Assembly: GCF_900177815.1 (NCBI RefSeq)
Contig: NZ_FXAZ01000002.1
Span: 186,001-250,000, forward strand
Origin: Paenibacillus aquistagni
Lineage (GTDB): Bacteria > Bacillota > Bacilli > Paenibacillales > Paenibacillaceae
Length of the DNA: 64,000 nucleotides
Direction of reading: 5' to 3'
Shown here: positions 7,867 to 16,759 of the stretch, piece after piece
Numbering within the stretch: position 1 is the first letter of the stretch
Layout of the letters: every line of letters begins with the position of its first letter
Translations under genes and position numbers: made by a program
The notes under the pieces: generated by a model
The model's database searches: none
What the model was told of the DNA's origin: nothing
Seen by the model: only the letters and a program-made list of their open reading frames with translations

Positions 7867-8508
7867 CTATACAAGTTCACCAACTCGAATATCCCGGATC
7901 GAATCTACGACAACATCTGCTGCTGATAGATCTTGATTGCCTGAGTTAGGATTGCGATATCCGATGCAGCGCATGCCGGCTTTCTTCGCTGCCAGCACAC
8001 CATTCCTTGAATCCTCAAGCACATAACAATCCTTTGGACTTACCCCCAACACCTTTGCTGCTTCTAAATATACATCTGGAGCAGGCTTGCCATTCGCGAC
8101 TTCCTCACCGCTCACGATGGAGTTGAAATGCTGATTGATTTGGAATTTCGTTAAGACACGCTCAATAAAACTTCGCGGAGATGATGAGGCAAGGCCAATC
8201 ACAATTCCATTCGTCTGCAGATCCTGAATCAACTTAAGAATCCCGTCAATAGGCTCCAGATCCGCTTTGTCCAGATGATTCAGCTTCTTCGCAATCTGAT
8301 AATCTATAATCTCTTCAACGGTGTGAGGCACCTGATGCTCCTCCTTCACACGCTTCCACATCTCGGGATTGGTCATGCCGACAAATTGTTCAAGATACTC
8401 CTTCGTTGCCGTAAGCCCTAAGTAATCCATGGTCATCATCTCAACTTCAAAATGCAAAGGCTCACTATCAATAATGACGCCATCCATATCAAATAAAAAT
8501 GCCTTCAT
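7867..8508 (-). CDS. HAD hydrolase, beta-phosphoglucomutase-like
   Basis: The sequence shows FDMDGVIIDSEPLHF (motif I with both aspartates and the cap-domain entry typical of PgmB/GS1-like enzymes), LASSSPRSFIERVL (motif II), GKPAPDVYLEAA (motif III Lys) and VLEDSRNGVLAAKKAGM (motif IV). The length of 213 aa is standard. The reaction is either sugar-phosphate mutase or phosphatase; this cannot be separated by eye. It lies 25 bp downstream of the methyltransferase gene, so it is probably co-transcribed with that gene and the acetyltransferase before it. Confidence 0.85.
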   Translation of the reverse strand: MKAFLFDMDGVIIDSEPLHFEVEMMTMDYLGLTATKEYLEQFVGMTNPEMWKRVKEEHQVPHTVEEIIDYQIAKKLNHLDKADLEPIDGILKLIQDLQTNGIVIGLASSSPRSFIERVLTKFQINQHFNSIVSGEEVANGKPAPDVYLEAAKVLGVSPKDCYVLEDSRNGVLAAKKAGMRCIGYRNPNSGNQDLSAADVVVDSIRDIRVGELV

Positions 8509-8533
8509 TTTAATACATTCTCCTTGTCTACCA

Positions 8534-9142
8534 CTATTTTTTCAATACATAAATCTTGTAGCTTCCATTAAACACAGAGCTCTCTTGGTGTTCCACCTTC
8601 AGTGAAGATTCTTTCATGATGTCATCGAATCTTCGATTAATATCGGTTCCAATTAGTGAGGTGACCGCATTCAACAACTTGCGGGGAGCCGTTGGCTCTT
8701 GACGCTCATCGAGGAACTTATCGAAGACCAAGATGGAGCCGTCAGGAGCAAGCACCCTTGCTGCCTCAGACAAAGCCTTTTCAGGATTCTCAACCACGCT
8801 TAATATCAGGTTCAAAATAACAACATCAAACTGCTCGTTCTCAAATGTTAATGCTTCAGCATCCATGTTCATGAGCACGGCACGACTCGCTTTTTTGCGC
8901 GCCTTGTTTAACATTTCCGGAGAAAGATCAATTCCTACAATTTCACTATGGCTCGGAAGCAGAGGTATATCCTCCCCTGTTCCTACTCCTACTAATAATA
9001 CTCTATCATTGGGCTTGATATCCAATAGGGAAAACGCCTTCATTCTAGCATTGCGAAACATGCGATTCCCCATTAGGGCATCATACAATGGAGACAGGAG
9101 CTTGTATTTTCTGATGTTCGTCACGTTCTTCATGACCGGCAT
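8534..9142 (-). CDS. SAM-dependent methyltransferase (class I)
   Basis: Motif I is VLLVGVGTGEDIPLLP, the acidic ribose ligand is in IVGIDLSPEMLNKA, and motif IV is FDVVILNLILSVVENPEKAL, a UbiE/type-11 layout. The length of about 200 aa is complete. The substrate is unknown. The first ATG (9142) overlaps the upstream acetyltransferase by 13 bp; the internal ATG at 9133 is an alternative. The overlap implies translational coupling in an acetyltransferase-methyltransferase-HAD unit. Confidence 0.85.
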   Translation of the reverse strand: MPVMKNVTNIRKYKLLSPLYDALMGNRMFRNARMKAFSLLDIKPNDRVLLVGVGTGEDIPLLPSHSEIVGIDLSPEMLNKARKKASRAVLMNMDAEALTFENEQFDVVILNLILSVVENPEKALSEAARVLAPDGSILVFDKFLDERQEPTAPRKLLNAVTSLIGTDINRRFDDIMKESSLKVEHQESSVFNGSYKIYVLKK

Positions 9143-9651
9143 GACTCCTCTTTCTTCACATTATTTTTCGTACTGAAGGTTTGAATGTACTTTCCCCATT
9201 CGGCTTTATAGGTTTCAGTATATCTACCGCCAGTAAAATGCTGAATCACGTTTCTCCAAAAGTAAATCGCTGGTGTGTTATTGTCCATTTGCGCGACAGC
9301 CCAATGAGCGTTGTACATGCCAAATGCCTGAAGAGCTGCTTGTCTCCCTATGCCAGCCCTTCTGTATTTTTGCAGGATCATAAAGTCATATATGACATGT
9401 CTCGGGTCAGGGTCTACATCCATATTTTCAAATAGAACGACCAAGAAGCCCGCAATCGAACCATTCACCATAATGAAGAAAGGGTTCCAGCGGCCGTCCC
9501 CCTCCCAATAGTAATCAATGTTCACTTCAAATTGTCCATTGCTATTTACATCCTGATTCGTGAATGGGCTGAAGTCATAATCATAGAATTGATATACATT
9601 CGCAAGCACGTCTTTATTGGCTTGTGTCACAGGTACAAGAGCTGCCTCCAT
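9130..9651 (-). CDS. GNAT-family N-acetyltransferase
   Basis: A 173-aa protein with a GNAT core: VNGSIAGFLVVLFEN (strands 3-4), ILQKYRRAGIGRQAALQAF (acetyl-CoA loop R/QxxGxG) and PAIYFWRNVIQHFTGGRY at the C-terminus. It resembles the YjdJ/predicted acetyltransferase group of Bacilli. The substrate is not evident. Its stop lies inside the methyltransferase start, so they form one operon. Confidence 0.85.
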   Translation of the reverse strand: MEAALVPVTQANKDVLANVYQFYDYDFSPFTNQDVNSNGQFEVNIDYYWEGDGRWNPFFIMVNGSIAGFLVVLFENMDVDPDPRHVIYDFMILQKYRRAGIGRQAALQAFGMYNAHWAVAQMDNNTPAIYFWRNVIQHFTGGRYTETYKAEWGKYIQTFSTKNNVKKEESCRS

Positions 9652-9745
9652 GCTGTCACCTCGAATTTTCTTTATTCGTTATCGCCTGACTCATCTTTGA
9701 AAGCTGGAATATTCATCCTTGGGCAATAGCTTCATGGCATCATCA

Positions 9746-10264
9746 TTATAGCTGCGGAAGCAGTACTCTTAGCTTCTCTATAAAAGAATCCCAATGTGCT
9801 TGATTGCCAAGACCAATTCCCCAACCCGCATCCTTTAATGCTTCTCGCAAGTGAATCAGCTCCTCTTGCTCAGCAGCACTTAATTCATTACTGGGTTCAA
9901 CCAAATTATCACGGGGATAATCCAATATCCGATTGTAAAAGTATTGAATGTCCTGCTTCTCTTGCTGGGACATCATATCTATTGCTGCATTCACTTCCAT
10001 CAGCACCACGATATCCTGCATGACATCGCCAACCTTTTCCAATACATGAGCAGGCTCCTTCCATTGTGCTTGCATCTGATAGGCAATTGCCCCTTCAAGC
10101 TGAACCAGATCATATTGGATTTGTGAAAAAGGCAGCACATGCTTTACTGAATCGAGCTTCTCTCTTAGCCGATTGTTCTCATTCATTTGGTTGATGATCA
10201 CTACAGTCGCCACAGCCAATACAATGATGCATAGTGCCATTTTAATAGGAATCTTATTCTTCAC
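9746..10264 (-). CDS. Membrane-anchored protein of unknown function
   Basis: A 172-aa protein starting with GTG behind GAGGAGGTCATT. Residues 8-25 form one hydrophobic anchor (ALCIIVLAVATVVIINQM), then a short coiled-coil-like stretch (NENNRLREKLDSV) and an acidic helical domain facing outward. No known domain was recognised. It ends in a QAHWDSFIEKLRVLLPQL helix. It sits alone between two minus-strand genes. Confidence 0.65.
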   Translation of the reverse strand: MKNKIPIKMALCIIVLAVATVVIINQMNENNRLREKLDSVKHVLPFSQIQYDLVQLEGAIAYQMQAQWKEPAHVLEKVGDVMQDIVVLMEVNAAIDMMSQQEKQDIQYFYNRILDYPRDNLVEPSNELSAAEQEELIHLREALKDAGWGIGLGNQAHWDSFIEKLRVLLPQL

Positions 10265-10312
10265 AATGACCTCCTCTTTATGAGATTGATCATGAATGTA
10301 TCTAGAGCACCC

Positions 10313-11230
10313 CTACTTATTTTTCACACCAAAAGGGACATGAACCGACGGAAACATGCTTGCTACCCCCTTGATGTGCCCAACTTGGTCATCGAAGAAG
10401 ATATGCGGCTTAAACACATTCAGCACGCTGCTCTTCTCTACTCCCCCAAGGAAAAAGGCCTCGTCAACTCGAATATCCAGCTTGCGCAAGGTTGTAATCA
10501 CTCTCTCATGGGCTGGAGCATTGCGGGCCGTCACGATAGCGAGTCTGATCTTCGGCTTGTAGGCGGGGTCATCTTGATTCTTCTGAATCTCCCTCTTCTG
10601 AAGCTTCGAGATTTCCGTGAAAAATCGAATGAGCGGTCCCCCTGGCAGCGGCTCATCCGCCATCTGCTTTTCGTGAGAATGAAAGCCTGCCAGCTGCCCT
10701 GTCTGAAATATACTCTCTGCCGAATCGTCAGCGATGACACCGTCAAAGTCAAAGGCTAACCGCAATTCATTATCCGCTTCATTATCAATATAATCGGAAG
10801 GGTAAATACAACCTGCAGGAAAGCCCCGCTCGACCGCCTCTCTCACATCGTCCGGATTCCCTGATAGAAATAAACAGGCATTGAACGAATTCATATAAGG
10901 AAACGGCTGATTGCCCGCTACGAATACAGCACGGCTAATCCCTAACTCATAGTGCTCTATGGATTTGAACACACGAAGCCCCGTATCAGGGTCATTGCGC
11001 GACAGCAAGATGACCTCCACGATCTGTTCTTCTGCCGTATTGATACTTAGCAGCCGCTTTATCAATGGATAAGCTACACCTATTGACAGTACTTCATGCT
11101 CATGATCTCGCTGGTACTGACGGTACGCTTCTTCTCCATGCTCTCTAAAGACCTTATCCGAATCGCTTAGATCAAACAAAGCGCTTGAGGCAACGGCTAT
11201 AACAAATTTGTTGTCGAGCTTATAAGACAT
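10313..11230 (-). CDS. Cytosolic 5'-nucleotidase (PF06189 type)
   Basis: A HAD-like nucleotidase related to NT5C1-type enzymes: N-terminal AVASSALFDLSDSDKVF, ILLSRNDPDTGLRVF (nucleotide contact), catalytic AFDFDGVIADDSAE, LAIVTARNAPAHERV and FFDDQVGHI (late Asp pair). It should dephosphorylate nucleoside monophosphates. The length of 305 aa is usual. The start at 11230 follows AAAGGAGAAGCATA; the longer frame to 11254 has no such site. It is monocistronic by spacing. Confidence 0.85.
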   Translation of the reverse strand: MSYKLDNKFVIAVASSALFDLSDSDKVFREHGEEAYRQYQRDHEHEVLSIGVAYPLIKRLLSINTAEEQIVEVILLSRNDPDTGLRVFKSIEHYELGISRAVFVAGNQPFPYMNSFNACLFLSGNPDDVREAVERGFPAGCIYPSDYIDNEADNELRLAFDFDGVIADDSAESIFQTGQLAGFHSHEKQMADEPLPGGPLIRFFTEISKLQKREIQKNQDDPAYKPKIRLAIVTARNAPAHERVITTLRKLDIRVDEAFFLGGVEKSSVLNVFKPHIFFDDQVGHIKGVASMFPSVHVPFGVKNK

Positions 11231-11303
11231 TATGCTTCTCCTTTTCACTTGCACGACTGCATCACATTTTTGATTTTACGAACCAGATTCGTCTTGATGT
11301 CCC

Positions 11304-11977
11304 TTACAATATCCCTTCTAACTCCTCAAGAGATTGTATGACCAAATCTGGAGCCACCTTATGATCCCAGCTTCTTTTATTGCGATTCAGCCAACACGCT
11401 GTAATCCCTTCTCGCTTGGCGCCTACCACATCTGTGACAGAATCACCAATATGAATGACTTTACTTGGGTCTACCTGATATCGGTCGAGCAGCTGCTTAA
11501 ACATCGCGTTGTCTGCATCATTTTTATAGGACTGATAATGCTCAGAAATAAAAATCGGAATCCCATATGCCTCGTGAAATCTAGGAATCATCGCTTCATC
11601 AGCATCGCTAACAATACAAACCTGATAGAGAGGCGATATTCGATTGAGAAACGGTTCTGTATCTTCATAACATGCTGAGTGCATATGTTCTTCGAACAAT
11701 ATTTTATTGGCTTCATGCGCTTCATAAATCATATTCATGTCTCGAAACACACTCTCAAAGCTCCGCTCGTATACTTCTTTGATTAGAAAAAAGGGGGGTT
11801 ACTCTTCTGTTCGGGCCAATGCTTGAAAAAATAGTGAAGCAGCAGGCGCGCACATTCTTCCGCCTTATGAGCAGTATATGTATCAGATAGTATGGGTCTC
11901 CATATCTGCTCCACTCTTGAATTGACGTCTACCAAGGTTTGAAACATATCCAGGCTGACAACCTCGAATCGTCTCAT
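11304..11977 (-). pseudogene. HAD hydrolase gene split by a -1 frameshift in a C6T6 run
   Basis: The N-terminal part (11977-11783) has motif I VVSLDMFQTLVD. The C-terminal part (frame open from about 11792, annotated start 11750) has VSDADEAMIPRF, the Lys/acid motif and IHIGDSVTDVVGAKREG. Joined, they give a normal HAD-IA protein of about 224 aa. The break is at a minus-strand CCCCCCTTTTTT run, where frame 0 meets a stop right after UUU UUC. The run contains heptamers of the X XXY YYZ form (C CCU UUU; U UUU UUC). It may be a real inactivating indel, a homopolymer read error or programmed -1 frameshifting; the sequence cannot decide. Confidence 0.75.
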
Positions 11978-12036
11978 ACTGCACCCATCCTTTTATCCAT
12001 ATTCTCAATGACGCTATCAACTAACCTAGCTCGCTT

Positions 12037-12771
12037 CTATTCTACAACTATATCTTGAGGATCAGACTTGATGACAAGTTCATAGCTCTTATTGTCGTCG
12101 ACTATTCTGAATTCAGCTTGGCCCACAATGCGATAACTGCCGGGGTTCTTGATCGTCAGCTCGTACAGCTTCACACTCACATGTCCCTCTCCATCATAAC
12201 GGTATTTCTTGTTGGGTTGAAGCGTCGTTCCAAGGCCGATGTCATTAACAGCAATTATACGATCCTCCCTTGGCACAGGTTCCCCATTGTCATTAAAGAC
12301 GGAATAAGTAAACATAGCTGCACCATGTGAGATCTCCCAATCCCTATCGCTCAGATTAACGAGAGATCCTTCCACCTCAAACGGCTGCCCTGCTTCGATC
12401 CTATCGGGAATTTGCATATCGACGTTGAACATCGCTTCAGTTGGTTCCCCGGTAGGACTGTGAAGCAACGAACTGTTCGCATTCTGGCTGCCTTCTTCAA
12501 GGTTAACCGGTTCGATGCTCTGTACAACGGGCCTGCCCCATCTTCGCTGCTCATACACCACAACATAGCTTTTTTCTTCTTCTATCAACTTTTCTATGAT
12601 TTGAGGAGCTTTCATTGCTGTTATGGCTCCGCTCTCATCTTGAATGACAATCTCGCCAATGCCGATTTCTTTTAAAACAGCGACTTTACTCGACGATGTT
12701 GATTTTGAAGCCCACACGATGCCGCTAAATAACATGAGCGCTGCCACGAAGCACACCAGAATTTTTTTCAT
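12037..12771 (-). CDS. Secreted protein with BsuPI-like beta-sandwich domain
   Basis: A 244-aa protein. The signal peptide is KKILVCFVAALMLFSGIVWA with no lipobox cysteine. The first half is unassigned. The C-terminal 130 residues (VDMQIPDRIEAGQPFEVEG, SLVNLSDRDWEI, then NPGSYRIVGQAEFRI) resemble an immunoglobulin-like or BsuPI (proteinase-inhibitor) sandwich. It probably acts outside the membrane; the function is unknown. The stop of the DUF4259 gene lies 3 bp before this start, so the two share an operon. Confidence 0.65.
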   Translation of the reverse strand: MKKILVCFVAALMLFSGIVWASKSTSSSKVAVLKEIGIGEIVIQDESGAITAMKAPQIIEKLIEEEKSYVVVYEQRRWGRPVVQSIEPVNLEEGSQNANSSLLHSPTGEPTEAMFNVDMQIPDRIEAGQPFEVEGSLVNLSDRDWEISHGAAMFTYSVFNDNGEPVPREDRIIAVNDIGLGTTLQPNKKYRYDGEGHVSVKLYELTIKNPGSYRIVGQAEFRIVDDNKSYELVIKSDPQDIVVE

Positions 12772-12774
12772 GAG

Positions 12775-13176
12775 TCACCTCTTATTCACCAATCTCTGCT
12801 CTAGTTCCTTGATTGTCCTTACCCACTCCTCGTAGCTCTCGCTTTCTTCCCATAGTGTCTTAAGCTCGGATTCGTCTAGAATCTTGGTGAGTGCTGCTTG
12901 TGCCTTAGGTAAGAGGTCAGCTCCTTGTCCTAGACGCTGCTTCATCCACGCTGCAAGCTCTTCATCATACGCTTCTTCTCCGTGCCGTCCTTGCAGTGCC
13001 GCTAATACCTCTGCAGCACCAATCGCAATAGACGCTGTGTCTGCATCCAACTCATCATCCTCAAGCACCTCATCTATCGCTTCTGATATGAGGCTGAGGT
13101 CGTTCGATTCTAGCAACTCCTCTACCCAGTCCAACACCGAATCATTTTCCAAGTTCCCGTATCCCCATGCACCCAT
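12775..13176 (-). CDS. DUF4259-family protein
   Basis: A 133-aa acidic helical protein opening with the family signature GAWGYGNLENDSVLDWVEEL and continuing with ASIAIGAAEVLAALQGRHG. DUF4259 proteins are widespread and uncharacterised; immunity-like and stress roles have been guessed, but none is shown here. It is the first of a pair with the secreted protein downstream (3 bp gap). Confidence 0.85.
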   Translation of the reverse strand: MGAWGYGNLENDSVLDWVEELLESNDLSLISEAIDEVLEDDELDADTASIAIGAAEVLAALQGRHGEEAYDEELAAWMKQRLGQGADLLPKAQAALTKILDESELKTLWEESESYEEWVRTIKELEQRLVNKR

Positions 13177-13194
13177 GTAGTGCTCCTCGCTTCC

Positions 13195-14067
13195 TTAACC
13201 AATATGGTTACTGCTTTTTTTCATCCTTGCAAATGGCGGTCCTGCTTGAAAGCCCGCTTTCTTATACAGTCGTTCCGCATCATTTCCCATTGTTACACAG
13301 AGCTTTACCACATCTGTATCAGCGCTGGCAGATTGCTTGACATGATGAAGCATGAACGCTGCTAATCCTTTGCTTCTATATGAAGGAACGACACATATCT
13401 CTGCGATCTCTGCAAATCCCAACGGCATATTTTCATAAATGCCAGCCAAGCATAAGCCAACGATCTCACGATTCTGTTCATTCATCATATAAATAGAAAG
13501 ATTGCGATGTTGGTACACCTTCATCAGATACGCCAGATCCTCCATGATCTTCCCGTCATGGCGTGCGCCAAAAGCCTTCTGGTCAACGCCTCCCTGATAT
13601 CCATCCCTCATGGGTTGGATGAATGCTGATAATTGTATCGAATCATCTATTGGGTGCAATGAAAAGCCTGGCGGCAGTTCAAGCTTCCTGCTGTTACTTG
13701 CAGGACAACACATCACCTGTCGAGTCACTACAACCTCGAAGCCCAAAGCGAGCAGAATAGGCACATCTTCCTGTAAGACACCATTCATGTACCGTATATC
13801 TTGGCAGCAGGCCAGCAGCATCTCCCACAACTGCTGTCGATCTGTAAATGGAGGAATGACAAAAAGGTGCATGATCGTATCATCGAGCTTTATCACACCT
13901 CCGATTCGATCCTCGCCGCACTGGACCCAGTAGCATTGATCGGTAAACTTCGTATCGTTTAAGCGTGTATGCCAGTCATACCACATCTCAATATCCGCGT
14001 TCGAATAGATCACTTGGTGAACGGCAAACTCATGCTTGTCCGCTTGCTCTAAGCTACATGTTTTCAT
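13195..14067 (-). CDS. GNAT acetyltransferase with extra N-terminal domain
   Basis: A 290-aa protein. The first 130 residues look like a degenerate GNAT fold without a binding loop, and the second half has VPSYRSKGLAAFMLHHVKQ (acetyl-CoA loop) and AERLYKKAGFQAG. Two-domain GNATs of this size are common in Bacilli, often with one inactive half. The start at 14067 (GAGGT upstream) clears the LysE stop by 20 bp, whereas the longer frame would overlap it. It is probably co-transcribed with the exporter. Confidence 0.8.
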   Translation of the reverse strand: MKTCSLEQADKHEFAVHQVIYSNADIEMWYDWHTRLNDTKFTDQCYWVQCGEDRIGGVIKLDDTIMHLFVIPPFTDRQQLWEMLLACCQDIRYMNGVLQEDVPILLALGFEVVVTRQVMCCPASNSRKLELPPGFSLHPIDDSIQLSAFIQPMRDGYQGGVDQKAFGARHDGKIMEDLAYLMKVYQHRNLSIYMMNEQNREIVGLCLAGIYENMPLGFAEIAEICVVPSYRSKGLAAFMLHHVKQSASADTDVVKLCVTMGNDAERLYKKAGFQAGPPFARMKKSSNHIG

Positions 14068-14086
14068 CTTGTTGTACCTCATGGAT

Positions 14087-14713
14087 TTATAGTAGTGCTT
14101 GCAAAGATTGATAAAGATTATAACATCCAAATCCGATTAGAATGAGACTTGATAACCCGTTGATCATTCTCATCGCTGTTGTTCCTAAAGCTTTTCTAAA
14201 CAGCCCAACCGCCGAAGTTAACGCAAACCACCATAATGCCGAGCCTAAAAAAACACCTACAATGAAGCAGAGAGATGCTATTGGATCTGTCCCCATGCTA
14301 ACTCCTGCAAAAATTCCTAGGAATAATAAAATGGTCATGGGATTCGTGAGGGTGAGTAGTAAAGTTGTTGCAAATGTGCGCATATCGTTCACGGTTGAAC
14401 GATTATCTCGCTCTAACGTATAGGTTACGGGCTGCATCATTGTGTTGCAGGCAAGATAAAATAAGAATAAAGACCCCAGCAAGCTGATCCATGCAGATTG
14501 TTTGATTAGAAATTGAGTAATAACCGCAAGCCCGAACATAGCCATGAATCCATATATCGCATCTGCCGTCGCCGCTCCTAAGCCAGATATAAAACCAGCG
14601 CGCCTCCCCATCGTCAGCGTCTTGCGAATGCACAATATTCCGATAGGCCCAACTGGAGCTGCTATAGCTATGCCGAGCATGATACCTTTCACAAACGCCA
14701 TTAAAGCGATCAT
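14087..14713 (-). CDS. LysE/RhtB-family amino-acid exporter
   Basis: A 208-aa membrane protein with about six hydrophobic helices. The family signature near the N-terminus is present (GIMLGIAIAAPVGPIGILCI, with RKTLTMGRRAGFISGLGAAT following) and LTNPMTILLFLGIFAG in the middle. LysE proteins export amino acids or similar small molecules using the proton gradient. The substrate is unknown. It is the first gene of a likely pair with the acetyltransferase. Confidence 0.9.
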   Translation of the reverse strand: MIALMAFVKGIMLGIAIAAPVGPIGILCIRKTLTMGRRAGFISGLGAATADAIYGFMAMFGLAVITQFLIKQSAWISLLGSLFLFYLACNTMMQPVTYTLERDNRSTVNDMRTFATTLLLTLTNPMTILLFLGIFAGVSMGTDPIASLCFIVGVFLGSALWWFALTSAVGLFRKALGTTAMRMINGLSSLILIGFGCYNLYQSLQALL

Positions 14714-14897
14714 TTTGTCGTCTCCTATCCAAGAATGGAATCAGGCTCTCAACTTCCAGTTGGCGTATTGAGGAATGATTAGAAACTATCGTTCATAAGC
14801 AAATTATCATCTCACTATACGATCATGCACTGCTCATATATCATTTTAAGATTTAATCATAAGGTACATTCGCAGCGATGCTGCTTAGTCGTTCACA

Positions 14898-15641
14898 CTA
14901 CTTCTTTCTCCACAAAGACCCCCATAAAAAGGGTACTCCAAATACTTCATCGCTGTCCGTTTCTTTGACTGCTCTGAATTCGATACATTCAAAATAGGGC
15001 TCTAAAATATATCTGATCTTCTCTTCAGAAAAAGCCATGCCGCCATTCATCGTTCCTTCTTCATATACTTCCCAATCTGTCATCTCGCGGGCAGGTCCGC
15101 CTTGTTCTCCAAAGCTCGGCCTAAAGCAATTGATTCCAAAATACCCCTCGGGCTTTAATGCATCATAAATCTTATCAAGATATTGAATTCTACGATGAGG
15201 CAAGAGGTGATGCAGACATCCTGAATCGTAGATAAAATCATAGTGCTCCACAACCTCCATCTCAAGTGCTGACCGACACTCAAATTGGACCTGCAACTTC
15301 CTCTGTTCCGCGCGCTCTTTTGCCCATTGAATAGCGACACTCGATATATCGTAGCCGGTTACTTCAAATCCTTGTTGTGCCAAATAGATGGCGTTTCTGC
15401 CTGGCCCACAGCCTAGATCGAGCGCCTTGCCCGGATGAATAAGATTTCTTTCATAATAAGATACCAAGTTCTCATCTGGAGCATTTTTGAAAAATGGGAC
15501 AGGTCTCTCCCTATCGGTATAAAAAGGGTTCCAGAATTGTTCAGGCACACGAAACTTCTGATCCAGCAATACGAATAAATCCTCATATGATCTGAGCGTC
15601 TTTTCCATAATGGGCTTCCTCCTCATCGTTATTCGTTTCAT
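14898..15641 (-). CDS. SAM-dependent methyltransferase
   Basis: Motif I is ALDLGCGPGRNAIYLAQQG, the acidic loop is VTGYDISSVAIQWAKERAEQ, and motif IV is YDFIYDSGCLHHLLPHRR. The layout resembles TehB-like or thiopurine-methyltransferase-like enzymes. A C-terminal region (FGVPFLWGSLWRKK) is typical of the group. The likely start is an ATG at 15611 (MEKTLRSYEDL), though 15641 is also open. The substrate is unknown. Confidence 0.8.
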   Translation of the reverse strand: MKRITMRRKPIMEKTLRSYEDLFVLLDQKFRVPEQFWNPFYTDRERPVPFFKNAPDENLVSYYERNLIHPGKALDLGCGPGRNAIYLAQQGFEVTGYDISSVAIQWAKERAEQRKLQVQFECRSALEMEVVEHYDFIYDSGCLHHLLPHRRIQYLDKIYDALKPEGYFGINCFRPSFGEQGGPAREMTDWEVYEEGTMNGGMAFSEEKIRYILEPYFECIEFRAVKETDSDEVFGVPFLWGSLWRKK

Positions 15642-15768
15642 AGTAATATTTTACCTGTTCCTCTCGTCAACACACAAGCTCACAAGCAGCAATGCTTTTT
15701 TGATAGAAGACCATCATGGATTACGAGGATATACGGATGTATAAATTGCGAAAAGCAATAACAAAAAA

Positions 15769-15786
15769 AAGCCTCAAAAGAGGCTT
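15769..15786 (-). terminator. Rho-independent terminator after araC-type gene
   Basis: A 7-bp stem AAGCCTC / GAGGCTT with a tetraloop-sized loop and an eight-T run on the minus strand. It lies 25 bp past the stop of the AraC-family gene. Confidence 0.9.
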
Positions 15787-15810
15787 AACTACTGCGATCG
15801 GATAATAAGT

Positions 15811-16698
15811 TTAGACTTGCCCTTGTAGAGTTGTGATTGGCATATAGATATAGATGATACTCTCCTCATGGTCTGGTCCCTGAAATTCTGGTCCATATTC
15901 CTCGAAATCATCACGTTCATCTAAGCTCCATGAGGTGTTTGCAAGCCAAGTCCCCCAAATATATTCATACGTGTAACGAAGCATCGAGACAGGACCTTGA
16001 TGCCGAAATACAGCATATGTCCCTGCCCGTATCCTATACCTGTTCACTCCATCCGGAATGCCCTTTAATGCGCTCTCTTCAAACCCAACGAACTCTGTCA
16101 ATTCGGTGTGCTCAGACACCTCTCCAATTGCGACATCGTTAACATAAACGCAGATGCCATAGGCTCTGGCTCCTTTTTGCCTTTCATTCCAATCACTAAA
16201 TTGTTGCATGCATTCCTTCCATAGGTCAGCGATCCCCGAAATATTGGTATTTCCGTAAATTCCCATAACACTTATATCCTCGTTAAGCGTCACGATATCT
16301 GGCTCTAGACTAATATTGTTGCAGCGATGACCAAGCCGATCGTCCACCAGTGCCGCCTTGCCAGTCGAAATAGGCCTTATGCTTCGACTGCGAAATTTAC
16401 TTGGAGAAATGCCAAATAATTTTTTGAAGGCTCGCCCAAATGCTTCTTGCGATTCAAATTGGTATTCTACAGCAATATCGAGGATAGGGCGACGAGAAGA
16501 CAACAGCTCAAGCGCCGCCTCTGTTAATCGGCGTTTGCGGATATAATTCCCAGGTGTCTCTCCTGTCATCACTTGAAATACGCGATGAAAATGATAATAG
16601 GATAAGTGAACCGACTTCGCGACCTCTGAAGCATGAAGTGGTTGTTTCAATCTATATTCAATATATTGAATGGCTTCTTCTATGAGCGACATTCTCAT
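15811..16698 (-). CDS. AraC-family regulator with GyrI-like effector domain
   Basis: Residues 1-105 are two AraC helix-turn-helix units (SEVAKSVHLSYYHFHRVFQ; then EYQFESQEAFGRAFKKLFGI-type). Residues 130-295 form a GyrI-like/SOUL-type ligand domain (GIYGNTNISGIADLWKECM, IRAGTYAVFRHQGPVSML, YGPEFQGPDHEESIIYIYMP). This is the Rob/SoxS-like plan used by regulators sensing amphipathic drugs. The ATG at 16698 has GGAG 8 nt upstream; the longer GTG start at 16707 is less good. It has its own terminator. Confidence 0.9.
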   Translation of the reverse strand: MRMSLIEEAIQYIEYRLKQPLHASEVAKSVHLSYYHFHRVFQVMTGETPGNYIRKRRLTEAALELLSSRRPILDIAVEYQFESQEAFGRAFKKLFGISPSKFRSRSIRPISTGKAALVDDRLGHRCNNISLEPDIVTLNEDISVMGIYGNTNISGIADLWKECMQQFSDWNERQKGARAYGICVYVNDVAIGEVSEHTELTEFVGFEESALKGIPDGVNRYRIRAGTYAVFRHQGPVSMLRYTYEYIWGTWLANTSWSLDERDDFEEYGPEFQGPDHEESIIYIYMPITTLQGQV

Positions 16699-16759
16699 TT
16701 GCACCACTCCGTCATGTTCATTACATGATTACGATGAAACACCGCGATTAACCACATGT

